This document shows positions 12,842 to 23,826 of a DNA stretch of 64,000 bases, in pieces. Numbering within the stretch: the first letter of the stretch is position 1; each line of letters starts with the position of its first letter. Source of the stretch: Chamaecrista fasciculata. Its lineage: Eukaryota; Streptophyta; Magnoliopsida; Fabales; Fabaceae. Below the pieces are notes generated by a model that made no database searches, was not told where the DNA came from, and saw only the letters and a program-made list of their open reading frames with translations. The translations under genes and the position numbers were made by a program. The stretch lies in assembly GCA_003254925.1 (NCBI GenBank), contig QANZ01002429.1, positions 323,884 through 387,883 on the forward strand, in the 5' to 3' direction.

Positions 12842-13745
12842 TTTTTTTCATAAAAAGGGAACTTCATTAAAATAAATCATCCAGGATTACAAAGATAACA
12901 AAGAAAATTAACCAATTCCTATTCTACGGGGGTAACAGGTCCCCTCAAAATCAGCAAGAAAAATTACAGATAAAAACGCAGGCATCCTCTCAAAAACAAC
13001 TAAATCAAAAGTATCCTGGGAAGAAAATTTCGCGAGGATGTCTGCACATTGGTTCCCTTCTCTATAAATATGATGCAACTCAAACTGATGGAGGGCACCA
13101 AGTTTTGACCTGCAAGAAGAGATAATAGCACTATAATGATGAGAAGTGGGGCAATGATCATTTTTAAGGAGATCAATTGCATGAGAGCAATCAGATTCTA
13201 TAATGAGGTTGAGATAAGCAGTTTGTAAAGCAAGATCCAAGCCAATATGAATGGCCCAAAGTTCAACCAAGAGACTAGTACCAAAACCAAGATGTTTAGT
13301 AAAACCACAACACCAAGACCCATTATAATCTCTAAAGATATCACCAGCAGCAATGGTCCCACGAGAACCCATGGAGCTTGAGCAAGCACCATCAGTGTTA
13401 AGCTTCCACCACCCAAGACTAGGAGGGTGCCATCGGACCAGCAGAGAAGAAGAAGATCTGGGTGTGTTTGTGTGATTTCCAGCAAGGTAGAACCACTCAA
13501 CTGCATTTCTTTTTGCAGCATCAATGATGGGTAAAGGGAAGAAAGGCGCACTGCTAAAGATTTTTTCATTTCTTGCAAGCCAAATTTGCCAAATGGTATA
13601 CACAAAAATGGTTCCATGAGGAACTAAATTAAAGGAAGGTTCACTGCAAGAGGAATTGAGCTTCAACCAGATGTTAAAGTCATCATGGGGGATTGAATTG
13701 ATGTAAGAGTTGCTGCCAAGCCACACCAAATTGGTCATAGAACAA
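12842..13745 (-). mobile_element. 5'-truncated LINE (non-LTR retrotransposon) 3' part
   Basis: On the minus strand an RNase H-encoding frame is followed by about 60 bases of untranslated sequence ending in an A-rich tail (12,841-12,857), the usual 3' end of a plant L1-type LINE. Reverse transcriptase and endonuclease regions are absent, as expected for 5' truncation during insertion. I could not find a convincing target-site duplication. Confidence 0.65.
12908..13738 (-). CDS. LINE-derived RNase H-like protein, uninterrupted 276 aa
   Basis: A single ATG-started frame of 276 codons. The second half is a plant LINE-type RNase H domain (RVT_3). WWKLNTDGA carries the first catalytic Asp, LLVELWAIHIGL the Glu, IIESDCSHAIDLL the second Asp, and YREGNQCADILAKF the last Asp, so the four-acid active site looks complete. 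The first ~90 residues (WLARNEKIF motif) resemble the linker after the zinc-binding region of LINE reverse transcriptases. No reverse transcriptase lies upstream. The frame has no stops or frameshifts, which suggests a fairly young fragment. Whether it is expressed is unknown; it is most simply transposon remnant, not a host gene. Confidence 0.65.
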   Translation of the reverse strand: MTNLVWLGSNSYINSIPHDDFNIWLKLNSSCSEPSFNLVPHGTIFVYTIWQIWLARNEKIFSSAPFFPLPIIDAAKRNAVEWFYLAGNHTNTPRSSSSLLVRWHPPSLGWWKLNTDGACSSSMGSRGTIAAGDIFRDYNGSWCCGFTKHLGFGTSLLVELWAIHIGLDLALQTAYLNLIIESDCSHAIDLLKNDHCPTSHHYSAIISSCRSKLGALHQFELHHIYREGNQCADILAKFSSQDTFDLVVFERMPAFLSVIFLADFEGTCYPRRIGIG

Positions 13746-14098
13746 GACTTTCATTTCAAGTTTGACAAGTTCGAATCTACGAGTTATTCTAAATGAGTCT
13801 TATACTCTTATATTTTACGCAGTATTAGTAAATGATAAGGTCAAATTGGACTTGAAAGTTCGTTTGAGACCAAAAAATGAAAAATTATGTAAAATTGGTC
13901 CCAAATCCACTTTAGACCTCGATTTGACCTTATTTATTGATGACGGTCCCAACTAAATAAAAAAAGGGCTAATTAAGAGTAAGTCACTATATATAGCTCT
14001 AAACTCGTCGCACTTGGACTTAAAATGAGAAAAATATAACCATATTCAATCGTTGTTAGGACTAAAAATAAAACTTTTAAAACTAGATTGAATCAAAT
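13746..14098. other. Decayed repeat sequence
   Basis: Words such as AAATTGGTCC and 'CTCGTCGCA' are shared with the MITE at 3001-3496, in similar order, so this may be a degraded relative. No coding sequence is seen. Confidence 0.3.
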
Positions 14099-14804
14099 TG
14101 TTGGTACCCCTAAAGTATGGGGTCAATTTCAGTTATACCCCTAACATTTTTTTTTGTCAATTATACCCCAAACGTTTCACATTTGAGTCAATTATACTCC
14201 AACTCAACATTTTTTTTCTATTTTAAGGTCTTTAAGTTTCCATTATTTAGAAATCCTCAATTCTCTCAAGATTTTTCTTTCACATGAGTCTCTAACTAAT
14301 TACAGAATAAATCAAAATGTTTGTCATCTTTAACGAACTAGTCCCTGCAATTGAGAAACTTGAAAAATCTCTCCCCTTTGTTTTTCACAGTTTCGGAAAC
14401 CACATACAAACTCGCCGGTGAGCCTCCGATATAGAGAAATTGAGTAGAAATAGAGATGATGGTTGAGAGAGGCGGTTTTAAGAGAAGGAAAATGGATGAG
14501 GACGACGTAATTTAGGGGAGACCAGAAATTTGAGAACAATGCCGAGAAGGACCATGTTGACGGAAATGAGGACAAAGTGGATGGCGACGATGGAGTGTGG
14601 AGGTGATGTTTTAGGATAAGAGAAGAAGGGTTGTTAATGGCTTCTAAGGACTTGTTTGTTAAAGATGACAAACATTCTGGACCTTTCTGTAATTAATTAA
14701 GGGTTGGGATATAATTGACTGAAATGTGAAACGTTGGGAGTATAATTGACCAAAAAACATTGGGGTATAACTGAAAATGACCTAATACGTTGGGGGTACC
14801 AACA
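14099..14804. mobile_element. Inverted-repeat element with asymmetric arms
   Basis: The left end TGTTGGTACCCC and the right end GGGGGTACCAACA are inverted copies. Complementarity continues inward to about 14,346 on the left and about 14,650 on the right (GTTTGTCATCTTTAACGAAC paired with its near complement). The left arm is about 90 bases longer, so one arm has an indel. The ends resemble the 'GGTACCC' ends of the element at 687-2282, suggesting Mutator-like origin, but I see no 9-bp duplication. The unpaired centre (14,347-14,647) has no stop for 113 codons on the minus strand but no family match; it may be a captured piece. Confidence 0.6.
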
Positions 14805-15427
14805 GTACTTTTGTTTATTTTTTAAATCTTTTTCATAGACTTAAAACTATATTATTTGATTCTTTTAGAGATGAGATATAATGAGCAAGGAATATACTAT
14901 TTGTTTTTTTTTTTAAAACTAAATTATTAGTTCATTCATTATTTAAAATAAAAAGACAAATCATAAATATTAATTTACTATTAAATTATTTCAATATATA
15001 CATAATATTTAATACTATTATATCTTTTATATTCTATATTTTATTAACACATAATATTTTAATATATATATATATAAATTTATTATTATATGGTAGGAGA
15101 TTAAGATATTCCTTATTATTAATTTTTAGAGTTTAACACTAACCTAAATTTATAATAAAATATCAAAATACTCATAAAATATAAATATTTTAATAATCTT
15201 TATTCTTTACCCGCACTTCCCCCCTATGCCCATGGGTGGTTTGGTTTGATTAATGCGGAAATTAAAAGTTAAATAAGGTGGGATGAGGGTGATGAATTAA
15301 TTAGGCCCTAATCCTATATGTAGAGTAGAGAGTATAGTTGTTATGGTACATTAATAGTACCCACTCCCCAGTGCAAGGCTATTATTGTGATCTGATCTGG
15401 CATGAAATAGGGAACACTGAATGGTAC
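14805..15427. other. Upstream region of the Aux/IAA gene
   Basis: Very AT-rich to about 15,210, then more mixed sequence up to the gene leader. I looked for the auxin response element TGTCTC or its complement and did not see it in this stretch. No other feature is supported. Confidence 0.45.
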
Positions 15428-15503
15428 GAGTGAGAGAGAAAGAGAAAGAGAAAGAGAGAGGAATCAGAATAATAATAAAAAGAGATCGAGAGAGAGAAAG
15501 TGT
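15428..15503. repeat. GA-rich tract in the Aux/IAA leader
   Basis: Repeated GAGAAA/GAGAGA units just before the start codon, likely in the 5' untranslated region. GA-rich tracts near plant starts can bind BBR/BPC (GAGA-binding) proteins; that role here is inference. Confidence 0.6.
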
Positions 15504-15532
15504 GGTGAAGTAATTGATAAGAGAAGAAGAAG

Positions 15533-17037
15533 ATGGAAGTAGGGGTAGTGAAGCAGGAGCAGAAGAAGATGATGGGAATAATAATGGAGGAAACGGAGCT
15601 GAGGCTTGGGATTGGAAATACGAATGGAGAAGTAGTTGTGAGGAAGAGAGGGTTTTCTGAGACTGAAAGTAGTGATGAAGATAATAATGAGATTAACAAA
15701 ACTGATACTGAAGAAGAAGTGGATTTGATGCTTAATCTCTCATCCAACCCCAAGGAGAAGCTCAAGCCCCATCCCGCCAAACCTCCTCCCAAGTACTTAC
15801 TACTCTTCTCTTTTAATTTTATAATTATCTCATCTCATCTACACATATATATATCATCATCATCATTTCATTTATATCACATACCACTAACACTCATACA
15901 TAAATTAATTTTACTTTTTTTTTTCTGCCATTTCTCTGCTCATCCTCCCTTATCAATGATTCAATTCTTTCTTTTTGACTCAGCCCCTGAGTGATATATA
16001 TATAGTTAATTGTGGCATGCAGTTAGGTCAAACTGTAACTCTGTATAAGCACTGAATAAGGCATATTTGAACTCACAAGTTAAAAATAAATTGCAAAGCA
16101 CCAGTAGCTAGGTAGATATATATCTCGGAACCATAGGTTGAAATTAAAGTTGAAACACCGTACCGTACAAGATAGATAGATATATATAGTGATAGATGTA
16201 TGGGATAAGATAATCTGTTTTGTTTTGTTGGGTCACGTTCAGATTTTGAGGCAGCTAAATTGTAAGCATATATAGAGAGTGCAAGATATATATTAAGATG
16301 TGATTATGAATTAATATATATCTTGAGAAACGCAGGGCGCAAGTAGTGGGATGGCCTCCGGTGAGATCGTATCGGAAGAACATAATAATAGGAGAAAAGC
16401 AGCAGCAGCAGCAGGAGAAAAAGAAGAAGGAGGATATTGAGAAAGAAGAGATGATGAAAAGCAATAATGGAAATGGAAATAGAAATAGCATAATGTTGGT
16501 GAAGGTAAGCATGGACGGAGCCCCTTATCTCCGAAAACTGGATCTCAGCTTCTTCAACACTTACCAACACCTCTATCATGCCTTGGCCTCTATGTTCTCC
16601 TTTGGTATTAATTAATTATTTCATTCTTCATTATTATTTAACTAATAATATATATTATTCAATTTCATATATATCACTATATGAACATTAATTAGGATCC
16701 CAAGTAGGAATGAAGGATGATTTGATGAATGAGAGTAAGCTGATGGATGTTTTGAAGACCTCCGACTACGTCCCAACCTATCAAGACAAGGACGGCGACT
16801 GGATGCTTGTCGGTGATGTCCCTTGGGAGTATGTTCTTTCTTTCATTTCTCCCATCCATCCTTTAATTTAACTATGTATTAATACTCCTAGTGCTCACTT
16901 ATTAATAACAATAATCAATAATATATATATTGTCTTCAAATCAACCCGCAGGATGTTTGTTCAATCATGCAATCGATTGCGTATTATGAAAGGAAAGGAG
17001 GCTATTGGTATTGGGCTTGGTATGCATGTGTCTTTCT

Positions 17038-17071
<34 letters not shown>

Positions 17072-17316
17072 CTCTATCATCTATCTTATAATTTATCTCA
17101 AGCTAGCTACAATTAATTTTCATTACTTCCAACAAATTAATTATTAATGATGGTTTCATGTTTAATACACCCACACATAACACAATCAGCTTGCTTACAA
17201 AAATAAAATATCTAAAACCATATATATATTCTAGTATTCTGCAAATAATTCATTAAGCTTTGTTTGGGTTTATTTCAGCACCAAGAGCCATGGAGAAATG
17301 CAAGAACCGAAGCTAG
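15533..17316 (+). CDS. Aux/IAA auxin-response repressor, 255 aa, 5 exons
   Basis: Exons 15533-15792, 16336-16604, 16696-16828, 16952-17019, 17279-17316; all introns GT-AG and phases close. The protein is a nuclear repressor that binds ARF factors and is degraded through TIR1/AFB with auxin. Domain I is LRLGI (residues 23-27, an EAR motif with Ile for the last Leu), and a second EAR-like LMLNL is at 65-69. A Lys-Arg pair is at 38-39. The domain II degron [14 protein letters not shown] is intact (GWPPV 92-96). The PB1 region (domains III/IV) runs from about 139 to 240 with [12 protein letters not shown] and the acidic DKDGDW loop (207-212). The tail [11 protein letters not shown] suggests the IAA7/14/17 clade. 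Unusual are an acidic insert between the KR pair and LMLNL, and a Q5-E-K4 run plus Asn-rich stretch between the degron and PB1. Confidence 0.95.
17037..17079. repeat. (CTAT)n microsatellite in Aux/IAA intron 4
   Basis: Roughly nine CTAT units followed by related CT/TA sequence, wholly within the intron between exons 4 and 5. Confidence 0.85.
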
Positions 17317-19219
17317 ATGCAAGTAACTGCTCGATATATATGTCCCTGGCTTTATAACTAAAGTAATTAATTAAGGCGAAGTTGAAGCAGACAGTTGGTG
17401 TTTGGATTGTAGTTAATTTCAGTATAATTATGGTTTGTTAATTTGTTATATAATATTTCTACCTATCAATTCTATATGAAACACAAACAAATAATGGCTC
17501 TAATTATGTTGCGAGACTTGGCTTTCTTATATATATTTGCTTGGCTGGTATCAGTGCTTGCTTTACAAAAATAATTAAGCTTAATAATATTGTATGTGCT
17601 TGTGAGCTTGTCTGCTGTAGCTATATATATATATATATAATATCTTAATTTGGTGTTCTATTTTAGTGGGATTCCTTTTATGTGTTTTTTTGTATAATGA
17701 AAGTATGGTACTGTAATTGTTCCCTCGGCAAGTTGGGTGGGGGAACAAGATCATGTGCTCGTTCATGGAGCATTTATAATATGTGCATGTCCATTTATGT
17801 CAACTAATTTATTATTCCATCAAAGATATTATTGCTGTCTAAACTTTCTTTCTAGCTAGCCAGATCATTTTGGTCAAACTTTCATATAATATATATGAGT
17901 GGAAATTAATCAAATTTATAGAAAACAAGCATAGTTGAATTTTCTATACGAACAGTGTGAATGGAGCCACTTATACAAATATTCTAATCACTTATTTATA
18001 CTTAGATCTTCTCCGTTACGTGAAGAATTAAGATTAAATCAAGCTATTGATAGCGATTTGTGGTTGAAAAGTTTCAATATATATTATTTGCAAAAAAGAA
18101 ACATATACTTAAGATCAACGTATGACATCATTAATTTCTTCTATCTTCAATTTAATGAACCTAAAGTAATAAAAATTGGTGATTTTTAATAAAGCAATTA
18201 TACTTAGAAGTTGCAGTTGAAGTTGAAGGTCAAGATGGATTCACCATTTTAACTATAGTGCGCTCAGCTTCTTAATATATCTAGCTAATTAATTACCTAT
18301 AAACTTATAAAAATAAAGACATGGTTATGAATTGAAGAAATGGATACGTGTAGTCATTTAGCCAAGTAATATATCAGGTAGAATTTTGTAACTATGGGAA
18401 GTCTCTATCCTTTTTCTTTCTTTCTTTCTCTCTTTCTTTCTTTCTTTTCTTTTTTTTTTTTTTCATTTGAAGTTTATATCATTCAATGACGATGAAGGTA
18501 CTGTGTAATTCGAAGTCCTATTTTTTTATCTTGAAGTTAATATCATTCAGTAAGCCGCGTTTCATGAGTTATTATTTTTTTTCATCCAAAAAGTAGAATA
18601 TCAGAGAGGAGAGAGACAGAAGATGAGAGGTCAACTTATCTATAAGATGAAGACTGTCCTAATTATATGAAAAATTGCCCATATTATGAATCATCCCACC
18701 AAAATTTTTAATTGATTTCAAGCTTGATTTGTTAATAAAATTATACAAGGTTCACGAAATTTGAGTACTACAAAGAAATAATAATAAACAACGCTTTTTA
18801 AAAACGGTGTATTTGGTTTATATCTAACATAATCAGTTGCGTCTTTCAACTTAATAACAGATATTAGAACAAATTAAAATAGCAACATACTTCCCATGAT
18901 AAGCGAAAACAATAATGTCGAAATGTTTTTTTTAAAAAAGAAAAAGCGGAAATGTCGGACGCTTTATTTGAAACGAAAAAGACCACACGGTAAATTAAAA
19001 AAATCTCAATTATGATCATATTATAACATTGTTTTCAATGCTTGTTCTTTAATATCACAGATGTCCTTCTTATACTAGTTCTGCATTTTATAATAAGTAT
19101 TATAACAAAATATATCAATATGATTATATTACAAGGTATTCAAAAAGCTTATTCCTTCGCTCTAATCAAAACACAGACAGATTCCTCTTCACTTTTTTCC
19201 CCAGCAAAAATAGTCATCA
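17317..19219. other. Intergenic between Aux/IAA and the kinase gene
   Basis: It contains the Aux/IAA 3' flank, a TA repeat at about 17,622-17,638, a CTTT/T-rich tract at about 18,413-18,463 and no supported gene. The 84-codon open frame near 17,935 has no recognisable domain and biased AT-rich composition. The two neighbouring genes converge here. Confidence 0.5.
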
Positions 19220-22200
19220 TCAGAAATCAATTGATTTTATTATAAGATCAGCATTTTTCTTGGACTTCATTACTAGTTCTGCATTGAGCCTGTCATTGTT
19301 CTCTACCTGTATCATAAAACCAAGTGTGGTCATCTCTCAACCTATCACAAGAATTATTAGAGATCCTTAGCCAAAAGTTGCGAACCTTACCCGTCGTTTA
19401 GCAATATCTGGGGACTTACCTATCAAAGATAAGGAGAACAACAAAGGAATTATATTTAGTTACAAAATGCATTCCCTGCTCAAGGGAAATTGATAAATAT
19501 TTAAATACTATTATAGAAATGTTCGTACCAGTGGAAATATGTCTCTTTAAAACTCGTTGCATGGCCTTGTCAATGTCAACATCAATAAACCTTCAAAAAC
19601 AGTAGGTCAGAACGAGTTAGACAAACTAAATAACTGATATAAATAAATATATAATCTGATATTGCGAAAGCAGAAATTGGTCTGGGACTCAGATCCGCTT
19701 GTTTCCTTCATGATTTATTTAAATGACTCGTTTTCTAAAGATATGTGAAAACACAGATCTAGATCCAGTGACACCAACCAGTAGACTGATTTGTGATTGC
19801 TTAGTACTTTACTATAACTTCTCCGGTCCTAAACAAACAGAAAACAATGCCCGCCTTTCAGGAGCATGTTTTTGTGAACGGGGTGGACAACATAAGTAAA
19901 GCACTCTGCTTTCTTTGGAAGCCTCATGGTTGCCAAACAGAAAAATAAGAGATATACTATGGAGTATGGATTAACGATAGTCTCAGTATGACCAGTAATT
20001 ACCACTTCTCATCAAACAAAGATGATAGCTCTTTCCAAATTCCATCTTCCAATAACAAATAGTTACCTTCTACAATAACCACCTTGTGCCTACATAAAAG
20101 AATGTGTTCAAGCATTAAATTCCAATAAACCCAAAATAAGTCAGTTCTGTAGCTACAACTTGGAAACTCAGAGACCCTGATTAGTCAGTTCGGTAGCCAC
20201 ATCAAAAAATATATATTCAGCAATTTTATTCTTTAAAATATATCCCATTATGTTGTCCATAAATCACCAAACTGCTGACAAAATGAGTAGCAACTAATCA
20301 TGTCTTAAATTTATCTACTCACAGATGATTCACAAAAATGTCTTCTTCCACGGGGTCCCCAACACCATGGTCAAAAGATGGTACATAAACTGATCCCTGA
20401 AAAATTTGTTGACCAAAATGCAATATTAACAAAGCAGCTAAGAACTCTACAATATCAAAGCACAGCCACAAATGCTTATAGTTCCCCCTCAGCATACAAA
20501 CTTTACCACAAAGATTGAACCAAGAACATAACCCTCATTACTTGAGGAAAAAAATTCCATGCTCAAATTAACCAATTAAAAAGCTTCTAAGCCAGGCAAA
20601 AAATACCATAAAGTTTCTAAATTAATTAATCTCACCTGACTTCTTAAATTCTTGAGACATGTAAGCAAGCGTGAAGGATTGAATGTCCATGGAGCTGATA
20701 TATCAATGAAAGATCAATGCCTTTTTTATTTTTTTTCTGAAAAGACATCTAAAATTGGTTATCAACAAAGAGGTACCTTACCTCCCCTTCTGGCATGCGC
20801 TTCCTCTGGATCCTATTGTGCAAAAACATTCATTCAAAATTACAATTGTCCATGCGTAAACAATAAATATGGAATCTAGCTTATAAATAATAATAAACAA
20901 TATAATTAATTTTATAGAGAAAAATTGAAAAGTTGGAATCTGATCTTCCTAAGTTCTTAAGATGAGGAAATTCATAAGTAGTACATTGTAACGTGTTAAA
21001 ATTGCAATCACTTGGATTCTCCATGGGAAAATGGAAGTTGCAGGTACATTTAATTGCTTCTTCCAACTAATCAACACTGGACCTATATGGAAAGGACTAG
21101 CGATGAAATTTCATAAGGATAGTATAAAAGAGGAAAAGAAAGAAGCTAACCTCCATTGCATCTAGTTCAGAGCGATACAGGTGAAAACCATCCATGGGAA
21201 TCACTGTAGCAATATCAGAAGGTTTGACCTCAGAATCAAATGAAGAAGCAATCTCTGACCATAATTTGTTTACACGACTGACTACTTCGTGTGCTATAGT
21301 GCTTTTACCAGCACCTGGGGGACCAGCCAGACCAACCAAATACCTTTATGGCATTATTGAAATAATTATCCAAATTAGAACAGAAGACACTAGATAAGCA
21401 CTGAACCAATCACATTATTAGAGAACATTTAAGTTTAACAAAATCCTATATCCATTTCCCACCGTAACAACCAAGAAAGAAGAGTAATTAGTAACAAAAA
21501 AAAAAAAAGAAACAGTGGTCAACAAAAACTTACTTAAGATTAGGGTTTGATGCTGTTGTTGCCGCGGTAGGCAACAGACGTTCAGCCAGTGCATCATATA
21601 CCTCATCAATAACACTGTAAAACAACAGATAGTGGATAGAGTTAACTAAACCGAAACCTTCAGATAATTTAAGCCAAAGTTTTTACTCCTCCAGTGAATT
21701 GAATACTTTAATGCAAGAAATACTTTTAGTAATGCAACCCTCAGATCTCATGTACATGACAAGAACTCTGTTATCAATTATCATACTCTAGGAAGGAAAA
21801 TCATATAAATACAAAGATGATGTACCTGCCCTCCACTACTTGAACAACCCCCTTCTCAACATTTTCGCTACATTTAACCTGAGAAGCAAAAAGGAGGAAA
21901 TGAGGTGCCGACCAAAAACCACATAATGTCAATGCCCAGTGAAAAAGTAGTCATGGTAAGAGATATGAACCTTAAATTGACCATCCTTCCTCCTCCAGTA
22001 CCAAATTGGCCCAAATGATAGTTGCACGAATTTCCTGGGCTTCCCGATGGATAAACGAGGATTCCATTCACGCGCCCTATCTCTTCTAAGGAGCAATGGC
22101 TCTGTGAATAAGAAAAGTATACACCCAAAACGCAGTAAAGAAAAAGGTTGGCAAGGTTAAATTATGCTGTTTGGTTCAATTCAGCGAACAATTTCACTGG

Positions 22201-22454
22201 CTATTAAAGTTTGAAATAATAAGCAGAACGAAAAAGATAACGATCAGAAAGAGGGGGACACCAATCTTTGAGAAAACCTTAAATTTTATACACATGATTA
22301 CATACTTAATGGAGTTTTCATCGAGAAAAAGATAATGAACTAAAGAATTTTGGAACAAGAAACAAGGAAATCAGGTAGGATTGCATAGAACGAGACCTGC
22401 GAAAGAACGTGTCCGATATCTTCCGATCGTCGTTGAACAGAATGATGCTTCCAT
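19220..22454 (-). CDS. P-loop kinase of the uridine kinase/phosphoribulokinase family, 314 aa, 12 exons
   Basis: Exons (descending): 22397-22454, 21971-22101, 21826-21878, 21534-21614, 21151-21343, 20782-20812, 20636-20694, 20323-20396, 20003-20089, 19529-19590, 19391-19419, 19220-19306; phase closes throughout. A Walker A loop GPPGAGKS (residues 115-122) follows a hydrophobic strand YLVGLA. A second substrate-binding motif is PMDGFHLYRSELDAME, and the strand VVIVEGNYLLL is typical of the family. Later KRHISTGKSPDIAKRR supplies the basic lid, and VENNDRLNAELV follows. It resembles the single-copy plant protein I recall as Arabidopsis At1g03030 and bacterial FrcK-like kinases; the substrate is not known to me. 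The basic, Ser/Thr-containing N-terminus (first ~60 residues, before the conserved domain) could be an organelle-targeting sequence. Confidence 0.9.
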
Positions 22455-22571
22455 TAGTTGAACTGAACAATCTTGACCTTCTGGAAGGAGGTCACACTGG
22501 GAAAGTACCAGTACAGAAATTTCACAGACTAAAGCTATATATTAATGTTATACGGAAGGAAAAAACAACAA

Positions 22572-22643
22572 GTCGTTGTAGTATAGTGGTAAGTATTCCC
22601 GCCTGTCACGCGGGTGACCCGGGTTCGATCCCCGGCAACGGCG
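22572..22643 (+). tRNA. tRNA-Asp (anticodon GTC)
   Basis: A 72-nt cloverleaf. The acceptor stem GTCGTTG (572-578) pairs with CAACGGC (636-642), with one G-T pair and discriminator G. The anticodon GTC sits in CCTGTCACG, and the T arm holds GGTTCGATCC. An internal A box (TAGTATAGTGG) and B box (GGTTCGATCCC) for RNA polymerase III are present. No intron and no encoded CCA. It lies 117 bp upstream of the kinase start codon on the opposite strand. Confidence 0.97.
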
Positions 22644-22657
22644 TTTCTTGTCTTTTT
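22644..22657 (+). terminator. RNA polymerase III T-run terminator
   Basis: T-rich sequence directly after the tRNA with a run of five T at 22,653-22,657. Confidence 0.65.
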
Positions 22658-23826
22658 AAACCCCTTTTTCTTTTTTGGGCCTGAACCTTCTTGTTGTTAC
22701 TTTTGAGTATAATTAAATTAACTACCACTATTCTTTTTGGGCCCAATAAAAAACTACAACTTTTCTTTGAACAATTAATATTTATTTAAGAGAATCATGT
22801 AGCTGCCAGAAGCTTAAAATAAAATTTAATTTTCGAAAATATGACGAATTCAAGACATAAAAGACTAAAAAAAAAAAAAAGATAACCTCTTTCTTTATAT
22901 ATAAATAATTGAATAACTATATATTTTTAGCTTTTTTAAGATATTAAAGTTAAACATCTAAAATTTCAACATTATTCTCTCATCTTAATAAAATCTCCAT
23001 TAAACTATGTCATTAGACTTAACTTCACCTAGGCAGGAGCTAGCACTTTGATATACATATTTATTACTCATTATTGCGTATCACATTATATATGATTAAA
23101 TTCTATCTATGATAAAGTCTGGAGTGGTGCTATTTTTTGGGGAAAAAGAATAAAGTGCAAACAGCATTAAAATACTTCAATAATTAAAACTCAAAGTAAG
23201 AAATTTTTCTATAAGAAACTATAAGATAGGTATGTCTATAAAATAAGATAGAATTTTCCTCGAAAGCGTATATTTTGGTTCATACTTTTATGATTCATCA
23301 AAAACATTCCTAGATCAAACAAGATACATGTTTAAAAAATACACATTCCTATATTTTGGTTCATACTTTTATCGATACATACTTTGACTGCAATACTTCA
23401 AGATTCTTTCTAAATCAGACACATTGTATCCTAAAGAACCAATTATATGATAAATCTATCAAGTGCCGATTCAAGGCAAGTAATTGGCACTCGTAGGCGA
23501 TATTACATAACATGAAGTTCAACAGCTTCAAAAGATAATAGTTTATTTGATTAGGAATTGAGCTAGTCTTTCAAAGTCCACACAACTGATAGCCGAATAT
23601 GGTTAGCTTTCCGCTAGCAAAATAACTTGCATATTTCTGCCGAATATGATAAAACATATGGACATCTGTCTATCAGCCACAATAAAAAGATAATTTAGGG
23701 CATTAATGCCAGACCCAAACTATAAATTTAACCTATTCCGCACCTAGACGATCCTGCCTTTAGAGATTAGATGACAACTCGAGAGACATTGCACAAGTAT
23801 ACAGGAAAATTAATCCATATTGAACA
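22658..23826. other. Intergenic between tRNA-Asp and FBL17
   Basis: AT-rich, no coding sequence or element ends recognised. The final few hundred bases probably include the FBL17 3' untranslated region and polyadenylation site. Confidence 0.5.

Noticed and set aside
17935..18189. 84-codon open frame downstream of the Aux/IAA gene
   Set aside because: AT-rich, no domain or homology I recognise, no promoter or splice context; probably chance.
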